Positions 1 to 8,357 of a stretch of 64,000 bases of DNA are shown here, piece by piece; positions within the stretch are counted from its first letter, which is position 1, and each line of letters opens with the position of its first letter. This DNA is from Erythrobacter dokdonensis DSW-74 (GTDB taxonomy: Bacteria > Pseudomonadota > Alphaproteobacteria > Sphingomonadales > Sphingomonadaceae): assembly GCF_001677335.1 (NCBI RefSeq), contig NZ_LZYB01000001.1, forward strand, positions 620,001 to 684,000, read 5' to 3'. The notes beneath the pieces are model-generated. The model was not told where the DNA came from, did no database searches, and saw only the letters and a program-made list of their open reading frames with translations. The translations under genes were made by a program, and so were the position numbers.

Positions 1-164
1 TCGGTTGCTTGTGCACACCGCTCGACCGACTCGCCGACAACGCGTTTATGCCACGCGCCGAGATCGGTGATCTTGTCGCCGTGTTCTGCGCCGGGGCCTA
101 TGGAGCAAGCGCTAGCCCGGCCGCCTTTCTGGGGCACGGTCCGGCGGCAGAACTCCTGGTCTGA
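1..164 (+). CDS. Pyridoxal-dependent decarboxylase, exosortase A system-associated (C-terminal fragment)
   Basis: Only the last 53 codons lie in the window; the reading frame begins at base 3 and ends at TGA 162-164. The fragment reads GCLCTPLDRLAD, then EIGDLVAV and GAYGASAS, which is the C-terminal barrel signature of fold-III PLP decarboxylases (ornithine/diaminopimelate decarboxylase type). In XrtA/PEP-CTERM loci a specialised member of this family (TIGR03099) lies beside the exopolysaccharide genes, and the next genes here are exactly those. Its substrate in that system is not established. Identification rests on a short tail plus context; the catalytic lysine and most of the protein lie upstream of the window. 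Confidence 0.75.
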   Translation, partial: GCLCTPLDRLADNAFMPRAEIGDLVAVFCAGAYGASASPAAFLGHGPAAELLV

Positions 165-369
165 TCCGAAGCTCGCGAGGCTGGCGTTAACACCGCCCAA
201 GCCACTGTCCCGTTCCGGGATGGGCGCTGAAATGTCGCTGTATAACTAACAATATGTTCACCATTTCGGGCGAGAAGCGACCGGCTTTCCGACGGTTGCG
301 GATGGCAGGTCGCTCCTGCCGGTAATCCGCACTCCGCCGGAGGTGCATGCTGGCCAAGGATCCTCGTCA

Positions 370-1011
370 ATGCCCTACTTTCCGCCTGTCGCCCGTTCAT
401 CTGCCCTCTGTCTTGCGCTGGTAGCGCTCGCGGGCTGTGCGGCTGGCGGGAAGGAACTGCCGCCTGCCGATTATTCTGCCGCTCCGATCGCGCCAAGCGA
501 GGAATACACCATCGGCCCGCTGGACGAGATCACGATCCATGTCTGGCGCAACCCGGAACTTTCGGCCGACAAGGTGCGCGTCCGCCCCGACGGGCGGCTC
601 ACGATCCCGCTGGTGCAGGACATTCCGGCTGTGGGCAAGACCGCGACCGAGTTGCAGGACTACATTGCCGGAGAACTCGGAAAATATATCGAGCAGCCGA
701 TCGTTTCGGTGATCGTGAACACGCCCGAGGGCAACTTTACCCAGCAGGTGCGGATTATCGGTGCGACACCGCAGCCGGCGTCGCTGCCCTACCGTGCCAA
801 CATGACCGTGCTGGATGCGATGATTGCGGTCGGCGGCCTGGGCGAATTTGCTGCCGGCAACCGGGCCAAGCTGATCCGCCAGGACCGCGAGAGCGGGAAA
901 CAGGTCGAGTACCGTCTGCGGCTGTCCGACCTCATCCGGCGTGGCGATGCCAGCGCCAACGTCATGCTGAGCCCGGGTGATACGATCATCATCCCGGAAA
1001 GCCGGTTCTGA
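370..1011 (+). CDS. XrtA/PEP-CTERM system polysaccharide export lipoprotein (Wza/BexD family)
   Basis: A 213-residue secreted lipoprotein. The N-terminus is hydrophobic and ends in the lipobox ALAGC (Cys23). A Poly_export domain follows (YTIGPLDEITIHVW, about residues 43-115) and then an SLBB-like stretch to the C-terminus. The family forms the outer-membrane end of the exopolysaccharide export channel. ATG 370 is chosen because AAGGA lies 9 nt upstream; an in-frame GTG at 343 would add nine residues before the signal peptide. The chain-length determinant gene follows 16 nt downstream, matching the usual order of exosortase-A loci (TIGR03027 type). Confidence 0.88.
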   Translation: MPYFPPVARSSALCLALVALAGCAAGGKELPPADYSAAPIAPSEEYTIGPLDEITIHVWRNPELSADKVRVRPDGRLTIPLVQDIPAVGKTATELQDYIAGELGKYIEQPIVSVIVNTPEGNFTQQVRIIGATPQPASLPYRANMTVLDAMIAVGGLGEFAAGNRAKLIRQDRESGKQVEYRLRLSDLIRRGDASANVMLSPGDTIIIPESRF

Positions 1012-1027
1012 AGGAGCGCCCGCATTC

Positions 1028-2548
1028 ATGAGCGAGATCTTCGACGAATTGCGCGCAGCGCTATGGTCGGTGTGGCACCGGCGCTGGATCGCGATCGCGG
1101 TCGCCTGGGGCGTGTGCCTGCTGGGCTGGCTGGTGATCGCGATGATCCCGAATGCCTACGAATCCAAGGCGCGGGTCTATGTCGATGTCGAGGATGTCCT
1201 GTCCAAGCAGCTCGGGATTGCAGGTGACGGCAGGGAAGAGATCATGCGCGTGCGCCAGACGCTATCGAGCGCCAAGAACCTCGAGAAGGTGATCACCTCG
1301 ACCCGCTTGGGCGATAGCGTGACCGGACGCGGGGCGATGGATGCCATGATCGCCGAGCTCGAGAAGAAGGTGAAGGTGACGAGCGAGCAGGACAACCTGT
1401 TCGAGATCACCGCCGAGATCGGGCGCGGCGACCTGTCAGATGCCGAAAATGCGGTGCTGGCACGCGATGTCGTGCAGAAGCTGCTCGATATCCTGCGCGA
1501 GGAGCACGTTGCGGGTAACAAGGCGGGGATTTCTCAGGCGATTGCCGATCTCGAACGCCAGCTTGAAGGTCGCAAGCGCGAGCTTGAAGAGGCGGAACAG
1601 CGTCGTCTGGCTTTTGAAGCCCGATATCCTGATCTTGTCGGTGGCTCGGCGAGCCTTTCGAGCAAGGTCCAGCAGGCGCGTGCCGACCTGCGGGCGGTCG
1701 ATGCCGACCTTGCCGCTGCCGAAAGCGCCTTGGCGGCGATTTCGGGGCAGCTTGCCAACACCCCGCGCACGATAATCGGCGGACGCGAGGCGACCGGGCC
1801 GAGGGCGGCCCTTCTGCAGGCGCAGACCCAGTTGGCGGAGCTGCGCGCGCGTGGGCTGACCGACAATCACCCTGACGTTGTTTCCACGACCAGACAGGTC
1901 GCTCTCCTGACCAAGCAGGCCGCTGCCGCAGGAGAGGATGCGGGGGGGACGCCCAATCCGGCCTACGCTTCGCTTTACGCCATTCGCACCGAGCGACAGG
2001 CAACAGTTGAGGCGCTGCAGGCGCGACGTGCCGCACTGCAGAGCGATTTCGCGGCGTTGATGGCCAGCCAAGCCTCTGAGCCCACGGTTGCAGCCGAGGC
2101 GAACCGCATCAGCCGCGATTACGATGTGCTGCGCGAAAACTATGAAAAGCTGCTGCAGGATCGCGAGGCGCTTCGCACGCGCGGGCAAGTCGAGGACAAG
2201 GCCAGCCAGTTCCGTTTCGACGTCATACAGGATCCCAGCGTGCCGCAGAAGCCGGCTGCACCCAATCGTCCGCTGCTGCTGCTCGGTGTGCTGATCGTGG
2301 GCTTCGGTGCCGGTGCGGCAGCGGCTTATGTTTTGGGGCAGCTCAAGTCGAGCTTCGCCACGCCGCAAAAGCTCGAGCACGCCTTCGATCTGCCGGTGAT
2401 CGGATCGATCTCGCTGACCGTTTCGGATGCCGCCAGAGCGCTTGAAAAGAAGCGCTTCAAGCAGTTCGCCGGAGCCTGCGGCGGGCTCCTCGGGATCTTC
2501 GTCATCCTCGTCGCGATAGAGATTGTCGCGGTTGGAACAGTCGCGTGA
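1028..2548 (+). CDS. XrtA system polysaccharide chain-length determinant (Wzz/GumC-like)
   Basis: A 506-residue inner-membrane co-polymerase with a Wzz domain. One membrane helix lies at about 20-40 (IAIAVAWGVCLLGWLVIAM), followed by a long periplasmic coiled coil rich in Glu/Arg/Ala heptads (about 150-410). A second helix follows at about 417-440 and a third at the very C-terminus. Proline-rich PSVPQKPAAPNRP just before the second helix is the classic Wzz signature. It sets polymer length and works with the kinase encoded next. ATG 1028 is preceded by AAGGAG, 11 nt away, at the end of the export gene. The kinase domain is on a separate gene, as in proteobacterial PEP-CTERM loci (TIGR03007 type). 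Confidence 0.88.
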   Translation: MSEIFDELRAALWSVWHRRWIAIAVAWGVCLLGWLVIAMIPNAYESKARVYVDVEDVLSKQLGIAGDGREEIMRVRQTLSSAKNLEKVITSTRLGDSVTGRGAMDAMIAELEKKVKVTSEQDNLFEITAEIGRGDLSDAENAVLARDVVQKLLDILREEHVAGNKAGISQAIADLERQLEGRKRELEEAEQRRLAFEARYPDLVGGSASLSSKVQQARADLRAVDADLAAAESALAAISGQLANTPRTIIGGREATGPRAALLQAQTQLAELRARGLTDNHPDVVSTTRQVALLTKQAAAAGEDAGGTPNPAYASLYAIRTERQATVEALQARRAALQSDFAALMASQASEPTVAAEANRISRDYDVLRENYEKLLQDREALRTRGQVEDKASQFRFDVIQDPSVPQKPAAPNRPLLLLGVLIVGFGAGAAAAYVLGQLKSSFATPQKLEHAFDLPVIGSISLTVSDAARALEKKRFKQFAGACGGLLGIFVILVAIEIVAVGTVA

Positions 2549-2564
2549 GGGCAGAGGAAACCCA

Positions 2565-3536
2565 ATGACCCACCAGCGCAGGATCGACCGCCAAGGAGCA
2601 AGGCCCGCCTCACTTTTCGAGCGTGCCGATGCGGCATTCGGGCTGGGCGCGGCGCGCACGCCGGTGCTGCCGGTTGCCCCTGTTCCGCCTGTTCCCGAGC
2701 CCAGGCTCCGCGTCTCTGCACCTGCCCTGCCGAAGCAGGCAGATAAAAGGGTGACGCAGCCTCAACCGGAACCGGCGGCTGGAGTCGAGCCTGCACCCGC
2801 GGTCAGCTTTTGCGGCCCCTTCGCCGCCATTGACCGCGAGCATCTGCGCGAAGCCGGGCTGATCGTTCCCGAAGACCCCGTGACGGGTCTTCTGGAGGAG
2901 TTTCGTATCGTCAAGCGCGAGCTACTCGCCGATGCCCGGACCGAGGACACCGCTCTTTCCCGCCGGATTCTCGTCTGCTCGCCCCATCCGGGGGAGGGCA
3001 AGACCTACTGTGCCACGAACCTTGCCATTGCACTGGCAGCCGAGCGCGATCTCGAGGTGCTGCTGGTCGATGCCGATGTGGTGAAGCCGACCGTGACCCA
3101 GCGTCTCGGGATCGAGGGTGAGCAAGGGCTGATGGATGCGCTGGCCGATCCGGCCATCGCGCCCGAGAGCCTCGTGATCCGGACCGATATCGAGGGCCTG
3201 TTCGTGCTGCCCGCAGGGACGCCGAGCGCGCGCGACGCCGAATATCTCGCCAGTGTGCGCACCGGAGAGGTGCTCGACCGGCTGACACAGGGCGCACCGA
3301 CACGGATTGTGATCTTCGATACCCCGCCGGCGCTGGCAGCCTCTCCGGCCGCGGAACTCGCTGCTCATGTCGGACAGGCAGTGCTGGTTGCACGCGCCGA
3401 CGAGACGGCCCGCGCGGCACTGGAAGATGCGCAGCAACTGCTGTCCGCCTGCGCCGACATCAAGCTGCTTCTCAATGCCGCGCGCTACAGCCCCTCCGGA
3501 CGGCGCTTCGGCACTTATGGCAGCGGGGGGAAATGA
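2565..3536 (+). CDS. XrtA-associated tyrosine autokinase (CpsD/BY-kinase family)
   Basis: A 323-residue cytoplasmic P-loop kinase. After a Pro/Ala-rich, probably disordered N-terminus (1-85) come Walker A SPHPGEGKT (139-147), Walker A' LLVDADVVKP (166-175) and a Walker-B-like VIFDTPPAL. These mark bacterial tyrosine kinases that drive Wzz-type proteins. The C-terminal tail has two tyrosines (RYSPSGRRFGTYG), fewer than the Tyr clusters of Wzc-type kinases, and these are the likely autophosphorylation sites. The gene starts 16 nt after the chain-length determinant, with AGAGGA upstream of ATG 2565, and overlaps the next gene by 4 nt. Matches the PEP-CTERM locus autokinase type (TIGR03018). Confidence 0.87.
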   Translation: MTHQRRIDRQGARPASLFERADAAFGLGAARTPVLPVAPVPPVPEPRLRVSAPALPKQADKRVTQPQPEPAAGVEPAPAVSFCGPFAAIDREHLREAGLIVPEDPVTGLLEEFRIVKRELLADARTEDTALSRRILVCSPHPGEGKTYCATNLAIALAAERDLEVLLVDADVVKPTVTQRLGIEGEQGLMDALADPAIAPESLVIRTDIEGLFVLPAGTPSARDAEYLASVRTGEVLDRLTQGAPTRIVIFDTPPALAASPAAELAAHVGQAVLVARADETARAALEDAQQLLSACADIKLLLNAARYSPSGRRFGTYGSGGK

Positions 3537-5176
3537 GCATGCGATGGTCGCTCGCTGCCTTGCCGCTCATGCTCTCGAGCCTGTTGTTTACTGCGCCCGC
3601 GCTCGCGCAGGCGCAGCAGGGCGATGCCGGCGGCCTGCCCAATCAGGGCGGCAACCGTATCATCCAGCCTTACATCGAGGTCGGTCAGGTGATCTCGGCG
3701 GAGCTTTCGCCCGGCGATGACGTGCTGACCTTCACGCAGGTCGCGGTCGGGGTCGATCTCAACGTGCAGGGACGCAACAGCGGAGCGGCAGTCTCACTGC
3801 GCTATGAACGCAACATCGGTTACGGCGACAACAGCATCGATACCGACACCATTAGCGGCGTCGCGCGCGGTACGCTGGCGATCATTCCCAATACCCTCAG
3901 TTTCGAGGCGGGGGGTCTGGCCGCGCGCACCCGGGTCGACGCCGGGGGCGGCACAACGGCCAACCCGCTGGTGCGCGAGGATGCGGAGAGCCGCTTTTAC
4001 AGCCTCTATGCCGGACCCAGCCTTAACACCCGCGTTGGCGAAGTGGACGTGCAGGGTGTGGGTCGGGTCGGCTACAACCGCTTCGAGAACGATGCACTGC
4101 TCGTCGATGCACAGGGACAACCGGTCGACGTGTTCGATGACAGCGTGACCTATCTCGGCCAGCTGCGCGCCGGTTTCCGTCCGGATACGCTGTTGCCGGT
4201 CGGTCTGGCGGTTACGGCGGGCGGTTTCCAGGAGGATATCGGCAATCTCGACCAGCGCGTGCGGGACCTGTTCGTGCGTGCCGACGTGACGGTGCCGGTC
4301 TCCCCCAGCCTCGCGCTGGTGGGCGGTGTGGGTTACGAGAACGTCGAGATTTCCAGCCGCGACGCGCTGCGTGATGCCAATGGCGATCCGGTGATTGGAA
4401 GCGATGGGCGTTTCGTCACTGACCCCGCCTCCCCGCGTGTCATTGCTTTCGATGTCGACGGATTGCTGTGGGATGTCGGAGTGATGTGGCGGCCGAGTTC
4501 GCGCACCTCGCTTGAGGCGCGCGTGGGCGAACGTTATGATTCAACGACCTATTACGGCACCTTCACATATACTCCGAGTCAGCGCAGCGCCTTTGCCTTG
4601 TCCGTCTATGACGGCGTGACCGGTTTCGGCGGGCTGCTCAACAATTCGCTTGCGGGACTGTCGAGCGACTTCGAGGCAATCCGCAATCCGGTCACCGGCG
4701 ACTTCGGCGGGCTTGTGAACGGCAGCGAGGGCCAATCGGTGATCGGCGGGCTGGGCTCTGTGCGCTCCGCCGCTTTCCGCGGGCGCGGCGTGCGTGCCTC
4801 CTACCAGCGCATCATGGGCCGCACGACTGCCGCGCTCGGTGCAGGTTATGATCGTCGCACCTTCATCGCCGCGCCGGGCACGGTACTCGCTCCGCTCGAT
4901 GGCCTGACCGACGAGAGTTATTACATCATCGCAGGCCTCACCCGCGATATCGGGCAGAGCGCCAATCTGACCACCAATGCCTATGTCAACTGGTTCGATG
5001 CAGCCGGCAACGGCGGCGACGTCACCGCGATGGGCGCATCGGCTGCCTATAATCACGCGATCACCCGCCGTCTGATCGGCCGGGCTGCGCTTGCGGTGGA
5101 TTATTTCGACAGCGAATTCACGGCCCAGGACTTCGCCTTTGCGACGGCGCTTGTCGGCCTGCGGTACAACTTCTGA
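3533..5176 (+). CDS. XrtA/PEP-CTERM-associated outer-membrane beta-barrel protein (TIGR03016 type)
   Basis: A 547-residue exported protein. It has a clear Sec signal peptide (LPLMLSSLLFTAPALAQA) and then alternating aromatic/polar strands typical of an outer-membrane barrel, ending in VGLRYNF with the C-terminal Phe recognised by the BAM machinery. Proteins of this size at this position in exosortase-A loci are annotated as PEP-CTERM-associated and of unknown function; a role in carrying polysaccharide across the outer membrane is plausible but unproven. ATG 3533 overlaps the kinase stop (ATGA); an alternative ATG lies at 3539. The barrel assignment is inferred from pattern, not structure. 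Confidence 0.78.
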   Translation: MSMRWSLAALPLMLSSLLFTAPALAQAQQGDAGGLPNQGGNRIIQPYIEVGQVISAELSPGDDVLTFTQVAVGVDLNVQGRNSGAAVSLRYERNIGYGDNSIDTDTISGVARGTLAIIPNTLSFEAGGLAARTRVDAGGGTTANPLVREDAESRFYSLYAGPSLNTRVGEVDVQGVGRVGYNRFENDALLVDAQGQPVDVFDDSVTYLGQLRAGFRPDTLLPVGLAVTAGGFQEDIGNLDQRVRDLFVRADVTVPVSPSLALVGGVGYENVEISSRDALRDANGDPVIGSDGRFVTDPASPRVIAFDVDGLLWDVGVMWRPSSRTSLEARVGERYDSTTYYGTFTYTPSQRSAFALSVYDGVTGFGGLLNNSLAGLSSDFEAIRNPVTGDFGGLVNGSEGQSVIGGLGSVRSAAFRGRGVRASYQRIMGRTTAALGAGYDRRTFIAAPGTVLAPLDGLTDESYYIIAGLTRDIGQSANLTTNAYVNWFDAAGNGGDVTAMGASAAYNHAITRRLIGRAALAVDYFDSEFTAQDFAFATALVGLRYNF

Positions 5177-5194
5177 CGGGGGAGCGAGACGCTC

Positions 5195-6367
5195 ATGTAT
5201 GAACAATATTACGGCTTCAGCGCCCGGCCTTTCCAGCTGACACCCGATCCGCATTTCTATTTCGAGAGCGCCAGCCACAAGAAAGCGATGAGCTATCTTG
5301 GATATGGTCTGGGACAGGCCGAGGGCTTCATTGTCATTACGGGCGAGGTGGGCGCGGGCAAGTCGACGCTGGTCGCCCACCTGATGCAGCGCATTGATCC
5401 GGCGGCGCTCACGGTCGCGCATGTCGTCACCAGCGCGCTCGACGGCGAGGAACTGGTGCATGTGGTCGCGCAGGCATTCGGGCTGGAGGTCGAAGGCCAT
5501 GACAAGGCAGGCGCGTTGGGCACAATCGAACGATTCCTGCAGGACGAGGCCCGCGCGGGTCGACGCTGTCTGCTGGTGGTGGACGAGTGCCAGAACCTCG
5601 ACATGGAAGCGCTGGAAGAACTGCGAATGTTGTCAAACTTCCAGCTTGGCTCGCATTCGTTGCTGCAAAGCCTGTTGCTCGGCCAGCCGGAGTTTCGGCG
5701 CATGCTGGCCCATCATCCGGGGCTGGAACAATTGCGCCAGCGCATCATAGCTTCGCACCATCTCGATGCACTCGACGAGGAAGAGGTCGCTGAATACGTC
5801 CGCCACCGGCTCGTGCAGGCGGGGTGGAGCGATCGTCCCGCCCTCGGCGAGGAGCTGCTGGAAGCCCTTTATCGCCACACTGACGGAATCCCGCGCCGGG
5901 TGAATCAGGTGATGAACCGCCTGCTGTTGCTCGGCGCGATCGAGGAGCGGGGCGAACTCACACTGGCGATGCTCGACGATGTCGTGACCGAAATGGCAGC
6001 CGACCAGACCCGCGGCGCGCGCGGGGCAGGCGACCTGCGCGAGGCGCCGTCCGTGCCGCATGAGCCTGATGCCACGTCCGGCATCAGCCTTCCGGCCGCA
6101 GAGGTTGCGGCGCTTCTGGCAAGCCGGGATGCGCGCACCGCCGAGCTCGAGGCAGCGATCAGCGAGCTTCAGACGGCCGGCATCGGCCACCGGCACGATG
6201 TGGAACAGGGGCTTTCTGCGGAGGAAACCCGGGGTGCCGAGGCACGCTTCGCCGCCGAACTTGAACGGATCGAGGCGCGGCTGGAAGAACAGGAGCAATC
6301 CTTCCGCCATGTTTTGACCATGCTGATCGAGTGGCTTGAGGAAGATCCGTCGCGCGAGGCTGCGTGA
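5195..6367 (+). CDS. XrtA/PEP-CTERM locus ATPase (ExeA/GspA-like AAA)
   Basis: A 390-residue AAA ATPase of the ExeA type. The family start YYGFSARPFQLTPDPHF is followed by Walker A GEVGAGKST (about 50-58), Walker B CLLVVDECQNL (about 125-135) and an ExeA-like C-terminal lid. From about residue 285 the sequence becomes Glu/Ala-rich and probably coiled-coil. Such ATPases occur in nearly every exosortase-A exopolysaccharide locus (TIGR03015) and are presumed to power or regulate export; the exact role is unknown. ATG 5195 is preceded by GGGGGAGCGAG. The start of the deacetylase gene abuts its stop. Confidence 0.86.
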   Translation: MYEQYYGFSARPFQLTPDPHFYFESASHKKAMSYLGYGLGQAEGFIVITGEVGAGKSTLVAHLMQRIDPAALTVAHVVTSALDGEELVHVVAQAFGLEVEGHDKAGALGTIERFLQDEARAGRRCLLVVDECQNLDMEALEELRMLSNFQLGSHSLLQSLLLGQPEFRRMLAHHPGLEQLRQRIIASHHLDALDEEEVAEYVRHRLVQAGWSDRPALGEELLEALYRHTDGIPRRVNQVMNRLLLLGAIEERGELTLAMLDDVVTEMAADQTRGARGAGDLREAPSVPHEPDATSGISLPAAEVAALLASRDARTAELEAAISELQTAGIGHRHDVEQGLSAEETRGAEARFAAELERIEARLEEQEQSFRHVLTMLIEWLEEDPSREAA

Positions 6368-6369
6368 CC

Positions 6370-7299
6370 ATGAATGCTCCGTTTCCTGCAATTTCCGAAA
6401 GTGGCGCTACGGGGCTGGTCAACGGCCTCGGGGTCGACGTTGAGGACTGGTTCCAGGTCGGTGCCTTCGAGAATGTCATTGCCCGCGGTGAATGGGACGC
6501 GATCCGCACCAGGGTCGAGGACAATGTCTACCGCATCATAGATCTCTTCGCCGAAGCCGATGTTCGCGCCACATTCTTCACTCTGGGATGGGTCGCGAAA
6601 CGGCACCCGCAAATGATCCGCCGGATCGCTGACGCAGGACATGAAATTGCCAGTCACGGCTATGACCATGCACGGGTCTTCACGCTCGATCGCAGAAGCT
6701 TTGCCGAGGATATCCGCAAGGCCCGCGAGATTATCGAGGATTGCTCGGGCACGCGCGTTATCGGCTATCGTGCGCCAAGCTTCTCGATCGATCTGCGCAC
6801 CCCCTGGGCCTTCGCTGAGTTGGCCGAGCAGGGCTATGCCTATTCCTCGAGCGTCGCGCCGGTGGCGCATGATCATTATGGCTGGCCCGAAGCCCCGCGC
6901 TTTGCCTTCCGTCCGCTTCCCTGGTCGTCATTGATCGAACTGCCTGTGACAACCGCCATTCTCGGCGGACGCCGTGTGGCCGCGGGGGGAGGTGGCTTCT
7001 TCCGGGTGCTGCCCTATGGTTTTTCGCGCTGGGCGATCCGTCAGGTCAACCGCCGCGAAGGACGTCCGGCGGTGTTCTATTTCCATCCTTGGGAAATCGA
7101 CCCCGACCAGCCACGCCTGCCCCACGCTCCGCTGCGCTCGCGCCTGCGCCACTATACCGGACTTGCGCGGATGGGAGGCAAGCTGAGGGAACTGGTGCAC
7201 GAATTCCGCTGGGGTCGGATGGACCTTGTGGCTCACCGTGAGGCCGCCAGCGCCGGGGAATTGCCGAGCCTGCCGCCGCTCGACGAGGTTGCAGCATGA
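6370..7299 (+). CDS. XrtA system polysaccharide deacetylase (NodB family)
   Basis: A 309-residue carbohydrate esterase 4 protein. It carries DVEDWFQ near residue 23, where the Asp is the expected catalytic/metal residue, the metal motif HEIASHGYDH (about 93-102), RAPSFSID and the late HPWEID motif. No signal peptide is visible, as is usual for the PEP-CTERM locus subfamily (TIGR03006). It probably removes N-acetyl groups from the exopolysaccharide or its precursor. ATG 6370 lies 2 nt after the ATPase stop; an in-frame GTG at 6364 overlaps that stop and cannot be excluded. The gene overlaps the FemAB gene by 4 nt. Confidence 0.86.
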   Translation: MNAPFPAISESGATGLVNGLGVDVEDWFQVGAFENVIARGEWDAIRTRVEDNVYRIIDLFAEADVRATFFTLGWVAKRHPQMIRRIADAGHEIASHGYDHARVFTLDRRSFAEDIRKAREIIEDCSGTRVIGYRAPSFSIDLRTPWAFAELAEQGYAYSSSVAPVAHDHYGWPEAPRFAFRPLPWSSLIELPVTTAILGGRRVAAGGGGFFRVLPYGFSRWAIRQVNRREGRPAVFYFHPWEIDPDQPRLPHAPLRSRLRHYTGLARMGGKLRELVHEFRWGRMDLVAHREAASAGELPSLPPLDEVAA

Positions 7300-8357
7300 A
7301 CGTGCCGGTGAAAGCCGGCCACCAGGTGCGCGCCCTCGACTTTCGCGATGCGTCGGATGTTCGCAGGATCGAGGGATTTGTCGCCGACCACAAGGCCGGA
7401 CTGTTCCACCGTCCCGCATGGCTCAAGGCCGTGGAGGCGGGGACCGGCCAGCGCGCGGCCGGATTTCTCAGCGAGCGGCTCGGCGTGGTGACGGGCTGGC
7501 TTCCGCTCACCGAAGTCCGTTCCAGCTTGTTCGGCAAGGCGCTGGTCTCGAGCGGGTTCGGGGTGGGCGGAGGGATCCTGGCGGAGGCGACCGAGGCGGT
7601 GCGGGGTCTTGCCGCGATGGCCGAGCAATACGCGGCAGGCGGCGGATTTGGCTCCATCGAATTGCGCGGCGGACCGATCCCCGGTGATTGGGAGGTGTGG
7701 TCCGACCGGCATTGCGGCTTCGTGCGTCCGCTGGCGATGAGCGACGAGGCCGAACTCCACGCCATTCCGCGCAAGGCCCGGGCCGAAGTCCGGAAAGGGC
7801 TGGGGTTCGGGCACCGTGTCACCACGGGCCGCGGGCCGCGCGATCTCGCTGCGCATTACGCCTGCTACAGCGAAAGCGTGCGCAATCTCGGCACGCCTGT
7901 GTTCCCGCGCAGCCTGTTCGCATCAATGCTTGAAGCCTTTCCGGATTCGAGCGACATCCTCACCATATGGCAGGACGAGACCCCTTTTGCGAGCGTACTG
8001 AGCTTCTATCACGCGGGCGCGGTCATGCCGTTCTGGGGTGGCGGGACCTTTGCCGCGCGCGCCGCGCGCGCCAATGAACTGATGTATTATGAATTGATGC
8101 TCCACGCCCGCAAGGCAGGCATGACCCGCTTCGATTTCGGGCGTTCCAAGACCGGAAGCGGTCCCTATGCCTTCAAGAAGAATTGGGGCTTTGCGCCCGA
8201 ACCGCTGACCTATGGCGCCTGGACGGTACCGGGCGCGGCGGCGCGCAATATCGATCCCACCGATGCGAGCTACGGCCGCAAGATTGCCTTGTGGAAGAAG
8301 CTTCCGCTGCCACTCGCCAACAGCATCGGTCCGTGGATCGCGCGCGGGCTTGCGTGA
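7296..8357 (+). CDS. FemAB family protein, XrtA/PEP-CTERM system-associated
   Basis: A 353-residue protein with the double-GNAT fold expected for FemAB-like acyl/aminoacyl transferases. Recognisable parts are IPRKARAEVRKGL (about 150-165) and the C-terminal GNAT block LMLHARKAGMTRFDFGRSK followed by YAFKKNWGF. In exosortase-A loci this family (TIGR03019) sits between the deacetylase and the glycosyltransferase, exactly as here. The reaction is not established; acyl or aminoacyl decoration of a polysaccharide is the usual guess. Starts inside the preceding stop (ATGA) and its own stop overlaps the next ATG (TGATG), so translation is probably coupled. Confidence 0.85.
   Translation: MNVPVKAGHQVRALDFRDASDVRRIEGFVADHKAGLFHRPAWLKAVEAGTGQRAAGFLSERLGVVTGWLPLTEVRSSLFGKALVSSGFGVGGGILAEATEAVRGLAAMAEQYAAGGGFGSIELRGGPIPGDWEVWSDRHCGFVRPLAMSDEAELHAIPRKARAEVRKGLGFGHRVTTGRGPRDLAAHYACYSESVRNLGTPVFPRSLFASMLEAFPDSSDILTIWQDETPFASVLSFYHAGAVMPFWGGGTFAARAARANELMYYELMLHARKAGMTRFDFGRSKTGSGPYAFKKNWGFAPEPLTYGAWTVPGAAARNIDPTDASYGRKIALWKKLPLPLANSIGPWIARGLA

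Noticed and set aside
241-259. AT-rich patch TATAACTAACAATATG as a promoter of the exopolysaccharide genes
   Set aside because: TATAAC could be a -10 box but no -35 hexamer lies at 16-18 nt, so it was not listed.
343-369. GTG 343 as the start of the export lipoprotein
   Set aside because: It adds nine polar residues before the signal peptide; ATG 370 has a suitable AAGGA.
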